DNA of 64,000 bases from Isoetes taiwanensis (taxonomy: Eukaryota > Streptophyta > Lycopodiopsida > Isoetales > Isoetaceae), in NCBI GenBank assembly GCA_021234155.1, contig JAJEKV010000054.1:1180001-1244000 (forward strand). The letters are read 5' to 3'. The position numbers were made by a program, and so were the translations under genes. Below, one piece after another: positions 1 through 11,668 of the stretch. Each line of letters starts with the position of its first letter. Position 1 is the first letter of the stretch. The notes beneath the pieces are model-generated. The model ran no database searches. It saw only the letters and a list, made by a program, of their open reading frames with translations, and was not told the DNA's origin.

Positions 1-424
1 ATTAACCTACAGCAAAAGTGTATAATAAAGTGCAAATGCTGATCAGCAAAATGCATGTGGAAGGTTTTTCTATATGATTGATGGCATAGTGCAAGCACTT
101 TCTCGGAATCTAAAGATAAGACTGTCTCAGCAGAGAAGTAGTTTGAAAATTCTTCACTTGAGTATGCTTTGATTCAGGTTAAGATTTCTTTTTTACTTTC
201 CTATCACAGTGATGTTATCATAGCCACAATTTAAGCAAGAAATAAAATAAACCCTAATCTGCAGTCTTTGATATATCTGCAGAGTTGATAACGACTGTCA
301 TGGTTTATTGAATGAACTCACCAAGGTAATTCAAACAATATTAGCACTATATAACGTCTCGTATATACAAAAACTATGTTAACACTAATGATTTGCGGGT
401 TAAAAATCAAAGCAAATAACCTAC

Positions 425-880
425 CATGTGATGTTCGACTAAAAACCTTATCGTTTCACGCACTCCTGACGAAATGAGGTTGGAGGTGAAGCCCAAAAAG
501 ACCTTGCACTTCACTTGTTTTCTATATGAAAGACTGCGCTCCTCCTCAGTCGAATCTTCCTCGATGACCTCATCACTCAGCCTCCAATCTAACTACAAAC
601 ATACAACTATTGACCCTCAAGAACCTTCCTTTTTGCATGCATTTTCACAACCTAAAGCAATATCTTGATGTACCATTGCATTGACAGTATTAATAGCTTG
701 ACCGAGATGGGCAGCTTGAAACCCAGTGCTGGCCATGGATTTGATAAGTTGCTCATAGTTAACCCCATAATTGAAGTCATAGCCCATCACAGTGTTGGTG
801 TCTCCGTCCAGAGACACAGAGGGACGCATAACCGACTTATGAACATCTCCTAATACGTTACCATTCTCCTCCCCAGCCAT
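425..880 (-). CDS. DHS: Deoxyhypusine synthase, first two exons (partial)
   Basis: This enzyme transfers the aminobutyl group of spermidine to a lysine of eIF5A, the first step of hypusine formation in the cytosol. Exon 1 (674-880, 69 codons) starts MAGEENGN and contains [13 protein letters not shown] followed by [13 protein letters not shown], the N-terminal signature of plant DHS. It ends with a GT donor after VNAM. An 81-bp intron (593-673, acceptor TTTGTAG) leads to exon 2 (425-592, 56 codons), which begins LDWRLSDE and contains [18 protein letters not shown] and FLVEHHM. A GTAGGT donor follows at 424. Both introns are phase 0, and the joint VNAM-LDWR matches the family. A methionine three codons upstream (889) is an alternative start. 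I find no further exon in 1-424, so the NAD-binding part and the catalytic lysine must lie left of the window. No lesion is visible. Confidence 0.88.
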
Positions 881-2149
881 CGCCACCAACTCTGCTTGCC
901 CTGTTCGCTATTTCACCAATCTGGTATATATTTTCGGAGTTCTGTCTTGTGATGTCATGGCATTGAGTCGTTTTGGAATCCTTTGATCAGCTTCAAAAAC
1001 ATTCTGCATAAACATCACCTTTCCAAACCCTAGGGGGCAAATCCTCTGGGTTTTTGGCATATTCCAGGTATATGCTGCCTGAAATATGTTAAAAACTGCT
1101 CTAAACTTGCTATTACTTGCTATCGACATTAATCTTGCAGTCACCACTGTTGCTGCACAAGAGGTGTCGCTGCTCTTCATACCATATAATCGGATGCTCA
1201 GTTTTTATGCGCCGGGAAGAACCACACTAAATCTGATCATCAAGAGCCCAAATCAGGCCACATGCGCCTGAAGCTCAAACAGATCTGTGAAACGAAATGG
1301 AAGCAAAATGACAAAATATGGCAGTAAGGGCTACCGAGAAGAACCAGGAGAGTAGATATCTAGATTTGAAGATTTAGATTAAGAAGATTTCACACTTCAA
1401 GAAGGAGGCTATTGAAATGATTCTTAGGCATGGAAGATCAGCATTACAATCACAATTGGCAATCTTGGGACAATATCACAGTTGGGTCGCTGCTATTTCC
1501 GGTGGTGCATTCTCAGGCATCCACGTCGCCCCTGCCGATTTCAAGGAATCCTATTTCCGTTCTTCATGCTTCAGCACCGGCTGCACAGGTAAGAAATATT
1601 AGCAAATTTTGATCCTGGTAACCAGATCTTGCGCTCCCCCAACTGTGATATTGTAAAAGTGTAGCACAATTGGGACTGGATTCCCAGTTTGGCAGCGACC
1701 AGCGTAGCACAATTGGGACTGGATTCCCGGTTTGGCGGCGACGCTGCCAGGCGAAATCAGTCAATCTTCTCTATCTTCCGGTAAGGTTTCCGTCCATGCT
1801 TCTTTGATTTTGAGACTTTCTTTATGCGTGTGAGGTAGCATCATTGGGGCATCTCATCTGCATGAGGATTGTATTGCATTCTTGAGCATGTATGGTGGCT
1901 TCCTAAGTAGTGCGAAAATATTTGAGTGCAGGTGATATACAACAAGATGCATATAGTAAAATGTGCTTTGATTGGAACATGTGGACTACTGATACATTCA
2001 TTTATGCATTTATCTGATTTGGAAGATAAGTGTAATACTCACAAAGTCTACATGCACTATGGTGGTGGGTTATCCAAGATTGCATGCGCGATGTTAATGC
2101 CTTCGGTATCGTTATGATCTTAGCATGTCTGCTGATATACACTTTCCTT
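881..2149. other. Region upstream of DHS, no gene supported
   Basis: This should hold the DHS promoter and 5' UTR. The short ORFs here have no recognisable family. The only clear structure is a 43-bp tandem duplication at 1661-1743, whose units share GTAGCACAATTGGGACTGG. No convincing TATA box was identified. Confidence 0.4.
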
Positions 2150-2628
2150 CCAGACGTTGAGACTCTTAACCTTGTCTCTTCATGTCGAGGAGGGTTCGGT
2201 AGGCGTGAATGTAATGATGCATTGAATTCTTGGAGTGCATCCTCTTGATCCTATCTCATGCATGGCCCCAGCTAAGCGGAGGCATTCCATCTTAGTTGGT
2301 TGGGCGCATATGTAGTCGATATGGGGCGTCAGCAGTTCCACATCTTTAGGGGCATTTATTCATATGCATTGGTGTTATTCTGTTGGCCCTGAAAAGATGC
2401 GTGACTTCACGAGTCTCCCTTGAGTCAGAAATGACGGAACGTATCTATATTCAGTATCTTCAGATTGATTCTTATCGTTAGCTTCTATTCTAGAGTAAGT
2501 ACATTGTGCTCCAGGATCGTGCTCCTGTGCCATCTTTTTGTGCTTATACAGTTAGATGAGACATATAAATTTTGTACTTTTTATATCTGATTAATAAACT
2601 TTTTGGCTTTCGTCCTTATAAAAAAAAA
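2150..2628 (+). mobile_element. 3' end of an L1-type LINE (5'-truncated)
   Basis: About 480 bp that align by eye with 30240-30730 elsewhere in the window. Both end in the same block (TTAATAAACTTTTTG, then GCTTTC and a short A tail). The shared terminus and A-rich tail are what a 5'-truncated plant L1 insertion leaves. No coding frame survives here, and I could not find a clear target duplication. Confidence 0.6.
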
Positions 2629-5269
2629 GGGGTTGAATTATCTTATAAACGGAGGGTTAAAACCAGCCAATGTAACCTCATTTTGTGCAGGCTTACATTG
2701 CTCTAGTATTTGGAAAATGATATGAGGTCAACATATTTTGGAATATTCTAGGGATGGGTATTGACTATTGTGTTTTGACCTGCATCAAAGGTCAGCATAA
2801 AAGACTTGTTTTGGGATCAAATGAAAAACACTTTATTTTATTCATTTCAATCTTGTTCCTCATTAGGACCATTCAAGACCTCTTTATTATATATGCTAAC
2901 ATGCAAGCAGAAAACATTGAAAGCTTGATTTTTTTTATCAACACAGTACTTCCTCCACATGTATTCCATAGGATAGGACTCATAGAGTGCTTTGCAGGTG
3001 CCATATCGAGGAGAAGACTTTTTTACAACACCCAAGTCGATTCAATTCTGTTTGAATGCACTCAAGTCTCTGGGTCTTTGAAATGCAGACTATGATTTAC
3101 TGTGCAATGCTGGAATTCTAATTGTTCTAACCATTCAGAGTCATACACTCTCTAGTAGTCATTGAAAATCACATTTTCAAGTTCTACATAGCAAATATTA
3201 TAGTACCCATTGCCTTGGAATCAATATTCAAACTCATGCATGCATATAATTGTAACATGTAAAACTTTTCTTCAAGAACGTGACAAGTGCCTTTCTTGCA
3301 CCCAAAAGTTGCATGTATTTGCAAAATAATAGAATCTATCTCAACGTTGAAACTCATTTACTATTTGGAAGACAAATATGTAGTTCCCATACCTTGTACT
3401 CTAAACCACTACGAGATTTTGTACATGTCCTCATGTAATATTTGCACTTCCATTGTATACCACTTAACAATAGACTGAAATAGGCTTAAGTCTTAAGTTC
3501 CAATGCACATTAGCCGTGTGCAATGATGGGGACTCCTCTATGTTGGATAAAGGCAATCAATTGCCTCTAAAAGACAGGATCTTGATTAAATGATAAATCT
3601 TATTTTATCATAATAAAAGAAAAAAAGAATAGAATAGAATAGAATAGTTTTTTTAACATCAGACGTTTATCTAGAACCTCAAGTATGTATAATGCCAAGT
3701 CATGCACAGATGGTGCGCTGAGAAGTTGTGGAAGCGTGGAATGGAATGCTAGGGTCGAAAAATGATTCCGGACTATCTCAAAAGAAAGAAAAACTTTTAG
3801 TCTAATACAAGTCCAGACATTTAATGTTAAGACAATGAGACAAGATTCAATTAGCCGTTCTTTTCACATACATGTGATTACGTTTACAAATGCTTTTTGC
3901 ACATTTTTTGCTTGGAGAAAAAGGTTTTAATCCAAAACAAGATTTTGATGAGAGGATCTTTTTACCAACCCATTGTATGTAATATCTAAGTTAGTAATTT
4001 TTTTTTATTATTATTATTATAAGTTATGATGAAATTCATTTACAGTACATGCAAGCAAAGTTGTAAAGCAATTATGAATGGAGAAGTGTGCACAAGTTTG
4101 AAAGACCATATGCAGCAAATAGAAGTGCATAGACATAACATTGCAAATAATTGAATGTTAGGGATACAATAACTCTAGCATTTTTTTTAAAAATGGGTAA
4201 GGAAAAGTATGAAAGTGGGAATATGTGGCTGAATTGGTAAAGAAAAAAGGAAAAAATTAAAAGAAATTGCAACAGTGTACACGAATTAGGGTTTCCAGAA
4301 GAGCATAGCTAACTCTAAGCTGAGCGGATATGGCTGTGACAACTTGGGCATATGCTTTACCGGCCCTGGACAGCACATGATATTTGTTGTAAGACTGCCT
4401 TTAAGTTAAGAACTGTCGGTAGTTCAAAGATTGGAATATATATCAAAGATTGCAGTGAAGCCAAAATATGCTGTCATAGACTATTTGTAAGGCATAAACC
4501 GCATGCATTAGTGCCGGATCTACTGTTGGATCTGGGGTGCGTGGAGCTGAATATCGAAAGAAGCTTGGTGCTGACAGGCGCATTGTTACAGTGGTGTGCA
4601 AACTGACATTAAGGGAGAGCAGATTGGCTATAACAACGAATCTGAAGCCATAGGGAATGAATTCAATCTCCAACGACATCCACAGGTTTGGAGACACTGA
4701 ATTATTCTTGTTTTGTTGCACTTGCTATAGATCTAAGTACTTCAGTGAGCTAATGCAAGTAATGGGTCAAGTATTGTCATTATGCTGGACTGACCACAGA
4801 TCTATGCAAGGATTTGCTTGAAAACTCTACATTGGGCACAGATCTATGATTATGAATGAAGGAATGTAGGCTTTGAGTTAAATTTTGGCGATATAAAAGC
4901 ATCTAAGTTAGATATAATTTTCCGATAGAGAGTAATGATTAAGCTGAAAGGTTAACACCAGGCCGAGGGAAGTATTTACATCGCTTGTATGCTATTAAGA
5001 TATTAACACAGGCACAAGTTGGGAGTAATCATTAAGGGAAAGGCTGCAGTATTTGATCTCTACTCATGGCATGCGCTCCAGGCCCGAGTGAAAATCTCAC
5101 TTGCGCTCCTGGTGCATGGCGTGAGTATTGGGGCTTATTTGGCCACTATTTTGTCGGTTTTAAATAAAACAAAAGATGTACTCTGCTACTTCTACCTAAT
5201 TAAGAATAATTTAACACATTTGCCTTATATTAATCAAAAGATTTATACATTATAGAAAGGTTGTTATGG
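2629..5269. other. No gene supported
   Basis: AT-rich sequence with only short ORFs and no recognisable domain. A short (GAATA)4 run near 3627-3650 is followed by TTTAACATC. This resembles the 3' end of the LINE family with a (GAATA)n tail at 14912, but it is too short to call. Confidence 0.35.
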
Positions 5270-5522
5270 CTCTTAACAATCTTCTTTCTTAATAAACTTG
5301 GCGAGACGCATGTTCTTGGGCATGCATGTGACCCTTTTAGCATGTAGGGCACATGTCAAGAAATCTTCAAAGTGCTGAACTATCTTCTGCTTCGTAGCCT
5401 CTTGCAGCACCAGGAGCATCTCGTGTTTTTGTCGCACTAGCAAAGGGCTTCCTGAGTCAACCTAGCAAATGCTGCTCGGGGTATCAGAAGGCTGTAGCTG
5501 TTTTGAAAATGTCTGATCTCCC

Positions 5523-6363
5523 TTGCAATTCGTGAAAATCAGGAATCTCTGCTCCACTTCATGGGCTTCTTTGGCAGTTGTGGCTTCTCTGGGAGAGGCT
5601 TTAGGGTATTTTCTCGCGTTGGTCTCCCTCCTTCCACGTATGTCACCATGTGCTCGTGGTAATATTTCGCGTAAGCATCGTACATCTTCATGTATGCCTT
5701 ATACTCCGCCAGCTTCTACTTATACTCCCTGTCCATTTTGAAGGTGAATGAATCCCGAGAAGGTCTGCCGGAGGTTTTGGGGTCTGACTTAAACCAAGTT
5801 GGGTATGATGGAAGGCCATCAGGATCTGCTGCAGTCATCTCTTTGCTCCCTTGTGCCGAAGGTCCCTCCCCTGCTTCGCCTTGCCCTGACCGCCTAGGCA
5901 ATTCCCACGTGTCATCTGACCCAATGTCTGATGACTTGTGGTTGGTTGGACTCTCGCTTTGTAATCTTCACCTTTTGTTGGGTGTTTTCTTTGTCTTCCT
6001 TGTGGGCGCTTTCCCCAGGAGTGGGTCCTTGCCCTTTTCGGCCCTCTAACGGGCAAGTTCTTCCCTCTCTGCTTATCTTTGTTTCTTCTCTTCTCTCTTC
6101 CTCCTCTTAATCCTTCGAAGGCGATGAGCCTCCTCTCTGCAGTTTGTTCGTCTTGGTCCTCGTCGGTGTGTTCCTCTTCCTACTGGGTTCTGGGGTTCTG
6201 CTGCTGGTTTCATTGGTCTTGGTCTTCCTATTTCATTCCTGTTCTTCATGCTCTGGATTTTGTTGCTCTTGATCGGGATTTTGAGAATCTTCAACTCTTC
6301 CACGTTTCTGGGCCTCCCTAGCTTTTTGTTCAGCAGCGAGAACTTGGACGCTGCTCGATCCAT
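5523..6363 (-). pseudogene. Broken gag-like reading frame
   Basis: Leftward frames start MDRAASKFSLLNKKLGRP at 6363 and continue, after shifts, as lysine/arginine-rich segments at 5835-6056 and then GLPSYPTWFKSDPKTSGRP and DSFTFKMDREYK at 5716-5901. The basic, low-complexity character followed by a tryptophan-containing helical stretch resembles a retroelement gag, but no zinc knuckle or other diagnostic motif is visible. At least two frame changes mean it is not intact. A TATA box sits about 145 bp upstream of the first ATG. A short host-gene fragment is the alternative; I do not recognise one. Confidence 0.35.
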
Positions 6364-6505
6364 CTTCCATAACTACTCTGGCTGTTTGTTTGATGCGAGC
6401 TATACCTGCTATCGCCTTGATCGCCTCACTGGCGCCCTAAAATCGGCTTGCATGCGGGAGCTCGACAGTCAGAGGGGAAGAGCACAAATGACGTACCCTA
6501 GGGAT

Positions 6506-6515
6506 CTATTTATAG
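6506..6515 (-). promoter_or_regulatory. TATA box for the leftward gag-like unit
   Basis: CTATAAATAG on the minus strand, about 145 bp upstream of the ATG at 6363. This is a canonical plant TATA box in the expected orientation for that ORF and may be the U3 core promoter of an old LTR. Confidence 0.5.
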
Positions 6516-6978
6516 GGCTTGAGGTCCTAGGGTTTTTCCATTGGGATAATTATATTATTCGACTATAAGTGTTTACTCTCTAAATTCTGTGGTTTCTTTA
6601 GAGCATTTGACTCCCACTACTCACAGTGTGCGCTAGAGGCTCGACCAAGATTCTCAGTCGGATGCTAGATGCACACTTGGCATACATTTTCCTTTGTTTC
6701 TTATTTTGTTCTTTCTGTTCTTATCTCTTTTGCAAAATCCTGCGTGACACACTATACTAAGGATTCATCTATTTGATCCAAGGGTTCTCACAGAGGGCTG
6801 TCTTGCAGACGATCCCGAACCCAGACCCTAAACACATCGTAGATGCCACATTGGCAAACATTGCCTCCCCCTCTCATTACATGGAAAAATATTAAGGGGG
6901 GAGAACCTTACTTGAGATACGGGCTTGGCTCGCCCTAATGGGCTTGTCAAACCCTTACCCCAAGTAAAGAATCCCTTA

Positions 6979-7378
6979 TGTTATGAATCATTGTCTTCTT
7001 GCAAATTCATCAAAGTAAAAACACAAACATCTTCAAGAAATCTCTTATAGACAATCTTTAGTACGAAACAGAAGCTTCTGGCACAAATTCGCCACCCAAC
7101 CGAACTCATACTTGCGAACACTGCAAAGGATCTCTGGCTCTTCCCAATTTTGAGAGTCTGTTAGCCCAACTGGATAATCTCTCTAGGATATACTCGGAGT
7201 TCAGATCAGGAATAAAAAACAATGCCCTCTTTGAATTGGTTAATGAATTATATATAGTTCTTAAAACCTTTTGCAAAGGAACAACCTTTAGCTAAATTGG
7301 ATCATCTATGACTATATATCTATGATGTGTTCCTTCTGCAAGTCCTCTGAGCCACATCCCCGAGCTTGTGCCATAACA
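6979..7378 (-). repeat. 3' LTR of the 6979-9510 element
   Basis: A 400-bp terminal repeat matching 9105-9510 through most of its length. It has TGTTAT at the left end and ATAACA at the right end. Confidence 0.88.
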
Positions 7379-7670
7379 ATTCCTTTCCGTCTCAAGAGTG
7401 ATCGTCCTCGATCATCTGCCTTGCGGAAATAATTTCTTTCCTTCCCGTCTCAAGACTGATCGTACTCGATCATCTGTCTTGCGGTAATAATTCCTTTCCA
7501 TCTCAAGACTGATCGAACTCAATCACTTGTCTTGTGGAAATAATTCCTTCCCTTTCCATCTCAAGACTGATCATACTCAATCATCTGTCTTGCAGAAATA
7601 ATTACTTCCCTTTTCGTCTTAAGTCTGATCGTACTCGATCATCTACCTTGCGGGAAGAGCCTCCTTTTCC
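7379..7670. repeat. Five imperfect tandem repeats of about 58-62 bp
   Basis: Each unit contains a variant of CTCAAGACTGATCGTACTC followed by ATCATCTGTCTTGCGG and an AAATAATTCCTTCC spacer. The array lies directly inside the 3' LTR of the small LTR element. Confidence 0.85.
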
Positions 7671-9104
7671 CAAAGCTAATCAGCTGACTATCTGCTTTGA
7701 AAGGATTTCCTTAGGCTGGTAACTTTACCATCTGCCCATAAAGCTCTTAAGGATCTGGCTTCTGTGCTGCAGTCACAGTTACCTCCTTACTTCCTTACTA
7801 TAAAGCAACATTTGATTGAAAATGAACTCTTTCATTACTCAAATCAAATGAATCAATGCTCAGTCACTCTAGCACTCATATGCATACACACATTCTATCT
7901 TTCTTAAATACCCCTTTACCTTATAAATCACAAATACCTAAAACCTTAGGTTGCTCCTTGCGTCTGTTAGAGATAATGATACTTTCCAAACTAATTTCCT
8001 GTAAAACAATCTCTTTGTCCTGCAAAAGCTCATCAGATAACTACAAAACTAGCAAACCCAACCAAATCTTATGGCTAATAATGTTTGCTAACCTGTGCAT
8101 ATTCTATACTCAATTAATTTGTTAGTCCACTACTTCTAGCATAAGTGTGTTCCAATGACCATCTAAGTAAAGCTATTAAGGTTCTCAAACGGATGGGTCA
8201 AGGTAGGAATAATATGTTATTTGCTCCTAGATCAACAGCCTAGGTCTAGAAAAATTTCGGTTCAATGGGCCGCTACTACCTTTGATTTCCTTGACTTGGG
8301 CTACTAACTACCCTTAGTTTCCTTCACAAGTCCGTTGTCACAAGATTTTACCCATATAATGATTAGAATGTTAAGTAACTCGCATCTTAAAACATAGAAA
8401 GAAGCAGATCTAGTTGTGCAGCCATCTTAGACCCCTATACACCTTTCTGGGCATAACTTTTAGACCTTAAAGAATCTATGGATAAACAAGGCCAATCTGG
8501 ATCTAGACTTCAAGTACTTTCTAACAAGATACAAATTGCCCAATTCTAAGTTGTGGTCGGGGAGATCACAATCGTTCTTCTATTTATAGATATCAACACC
8601 TTTTTTTTTGCCTTTATGTTTTTAAATAAAGGTTAAGGTTTATTTGTAGCTTTTGTTTTTATAATATCAAGACTTAGACAAGCTTGATGGCTTTTCTACT
8701 CGACTTAGTTGTGAAAATTCGGTGATTATATTCCTCTGATCGAAAACTAAGATCTAGAACCATTGCCCACAAGCTCCAATGAAAGAAACACAACTCTGAT
8801 ACCAAATGTAACTTTCCTAACTGACATGCCCTTAATCAACTGAGCAAAACCATTTAGACGTTTATGAGTAATTGCTTCTACCCATTTATGCCAGTGTCGC
8901 GGGAATGGATCCACTCGAGCGGTCTCCATGGGTTCGTTACAATCTCTCTCCCACTAGAACTATGCCCGTCCTCGAGCATCACAAGACCATAGACCACACC
9001 ATCCTGTGGTGTCCAAGAGCAAGTCACGACTTACCGTCCAACGGTATTCCAGGTCATACTTGCCCCCATGGAGACTCGAACTCGAGCCCTGCTCTGATAT
9101 CAAA

Positions 9105-9510
9105 TGTTACGAATCGTCTTCCTACAAATTCAGCAAAGTAAAAACGCAAACATCTTCAAGAAATCTCTTATAGCCAATCCTTGGCATGAAACAGAAGCTT
9201 CTGGCACAAATTCACCACCCAACCGAACTCAAATTTACGAACATTGTAAACAGGATCTCTGGTACTTCCCAACTCGGAGAGTCTGTTAGCCCAACTAGAT
9301 AACCTCTTTGGGATATACTCGGGAGTTCTGGATTAGGAATAAAAAATGCCCTCTTTGAATTGGCTAATGAATTATATATAGTACTCAAAACCTTTTGGAA
9401 AAGGAACAACCCTTAGCTAAATTGGATCATCTATGACTATATATCTATGATTGCATCTGTGTTCCTTCTGCAAGCCCTCTGAACCACAACCTCGAGCTTG
9501 TGCCGTAACA
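9105..9510 (-). repeat. 5' LTR of the 6979-9510 element
   Basis: A 406-bp terminal repeat. Its inner edge abuts the primer-binding site and its outer edge abuts the CCTTA target duplication. Confidence 0.88.
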
Positions 9511-9512
9511 CC

Positions 9513-9580
9513 TTAACATTATCCCTAACATTAGGAAAATTCTCGATACGTCTAAAAAGTGTTCCCCAATACTGACTGAG
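9513..9580. repeat. Duplicated flank of the LINE fragment
   Basis: TTAACATTATCCCTAACATTA occurs here and again immediately after the LINE tail at about 10939, with weaker similarity continuing for some 40 bp. It could be a long target duplication or an older local repeat. Confidence 0.5.
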
Positions 9581-9839
9581 CGTGTTGACAAGCTACTACG
9601 TATTTTAGTATGGTGGTTTCCCACGAAAATGCAGACCTGGAAATATCTTGCAATGTAAAAAACATGGGGGCCAAAAATGCATTAGGAATACTTTCAGTTC
9701 AGTCAGAAACCTGAGTTCTTCAAGGTGAGGTGACCATGGAACCTGTACACCAAAAATTTGACCTCCAAAAAAGCTTGAGGCTGGAGGCCCATAGGAACTT
9801 GCCCTAAAATGTGACGAGCCAAGGCCTGCACCTCAAGTA

Positions 9840-10938
9840 AGGGCCTCCCCATCAGTTACATCTGTTCCGGGCACTGGTCGAGCCTGTCCTTCTATACGGG
9901 GTCGAGGTTTGGGGCCCGGTCGTCTCTTTGGCGACCTGGAATGACTTGGAGCAGGTGCAGAAGGCATTTTTGGCACGGGCACTTGGGGTGAAACCTTCAG
10001 TCCCCTATCAGATTCTGCTGCAGGAAACTAGATTCTTGCCGCTTCAGCGGGCAGCCCTTGATAGACACATCGTCTATTTTCAGAAAGTGGTTACTATGGG
10101 TGATGCTCGGCTCCCGCACCTGGCTTACACTGTGGCAATGGGTCCGCAGCGGCTTAGGGCCTGTTGGAGGGGTAAGAGAGATCAGTGGTTCGCCAGATGG
10201 AGCGTCGCGAGGAGCACGGATCGCGTGGTGGACACAAACGGGCCGATCGTGGCGGCCTTGGGGAGTACCTAGGCGCTTGTTTCCTTAGCAAGCTCACGGG
10301 ACCCCTACGGCTCAGAGCGTGTCAAAGCGGCCCATTACAAGGAGCACATCAACCCGTGTTGGCGGGGCCCCACAATCTACCTGGCGCTCCCGGTGCCCCC
10401 CTGAAAAAGTCTTGGACTCATTGCCTCCATTCGCACAGTGCCCACCATCTTACGCGCTCGAGGCGGGCGGGTGGATTGGGGAGCCCCGCCGGGGCGAACT
10501 CTGTCGATCTTTGTCAAGCGGGTGCCATTGAGGATGAGTCTCACACTTTCGAGTTGCCCGGCGTTGGTCGGTCCGGGCGGATCACGCTCCCTTAGTATGC
10601 GGCGACTTGCCCTTACGTTTTGTTGATGAACACACCGCCAAGATGCGGGGTGTTACATTCGGAGGTAATGGGACTGCGAGGTCACCTTTGCCCCACCTGG
10701 TCTTTCGGCGATTAGGCACTCTGGTCGCGGTGCATGATTTGTATATATTTGGGTGTTTACGCATTTTATATGTTAGGGGCGGTTTGTCGGGTGATTCTTT
10801 TGCGCCGCGGTTTTCCCTCGAAAACCCTTGAGTGGGGTTTTAATCCCGATGAATCCGCTTCTTTGCGTTTTTGTATTGGGTCCCATAGACCGATTGGTCT
10901 CCGTGGACGATAAAAGTACCTTCCTTCCTTCCTTCCTT
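9840..10938 (+). pseudogene. LINE ORF2 C-terminal fragment with (CCTT)n tail
   Basis: The frame from about 9853 to 10272 encodes FRALVEPVLLYGVEVWGP, then ATWNDLEQVQKAFLARALG, the region after the palm of non-LTR reverse transcriptases. The reading then shifts between frames. A degraded cysteine/histidine C-terminal segment is suggested near 10500-10560. The 3' UTR ends CCGTGGACGATAAAAGTA and then runs into (CCTT)n at about 10920-10938. The same 3' end, on the minus strand, closes the fragment at 48050. The unit is 5'-truncated and inactive. Confidence 0.75.
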
Positions 10939-11668
10939 TAACATTATCCCTAACATTAAGAAATTACATTTTGGATAGGTCTAAAAAATTTCAGTTTCCC
11001 AAACTCTAAGCTAATATGATTTCCATTTTAGGCTAGTACAAAATAAAAATCGTTAATTTTTTCAATGCTCTTAACCCTCATGAGGGAAACCCATCATCAT
11101 GCGAGAGCACATTGGTTTTTGGCAATTTTGACTACCAGCTCTCTGAAAATTGGCGAAGTCAACTGTTCCAGCTTCGTCTGGTAAGTCCAATAAGTTTGTG
11201 CATGTAGTGTTTGTTTGTTTGAGGTGTAGCAGCTCAACTTTAGTGTTTCGCATCCACAAGAAACTACATAAGAGGAAAGTTTCATTTGACAAACTGGCTC
11301 TTCGCAGATGCAGACGTTCTGTTTAAGCTATTTAGAAAGAAAATATCATGTTTGGGATCTTACTTGCTGAAAGGTGCACTGCATTTGAATGCGAGCATAA
11401 AAACTCTTCTTTATATGCACTGGAGCTATCCCTAACAAACCCTAGCAGTATAAAAGTTCTGTTCTGTTTTGTTTGTGAAATCTTGTCATTGGCTGGTGCT
11501 GCACATAATTTAACACGGAGATATATTATAGGTTATAGGCGATTTTGGTGTGCTGCTGCTTGTGGAATGTCTACACTACACGGGCAGTGCAAGGATCAGG
11601 ACCAATCTGAAAGAACTTTTTATTAGTTTAATTTGAATCTCAGATACAGTTTTTTCCCCAATATTACT

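Larger units (their letters stand above)
6979..9510 (-). mobile_element. Complete non-coding LTR retrotransposon (TRIM/LARD-like)
   Basis: Two direct repeats, 6979-7378 and 9105-9510, each begin TGTTA and end TAACA. They bound a 1.7-kb interior. The element is flanked by a perfect 5-bp target duplication, CCTTA (6974-6978 and 9511-9515). The primer-binding site adjoins the right LTR (9091-9104, minus-strand TTTGATATCAGAGC, close to the initiator-Met tRNA complement), so the element reads leftward. The interior has no protein-coding frame, so it must have used another element's enzymes. The LTRs differ at scattered positions, so the insertion is not very recent. A second PBS-like TTTGGTATCAGAG at about 8793-8806 suggests an older LTR end nested or rearranged inside. 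Confidence 0.88.
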
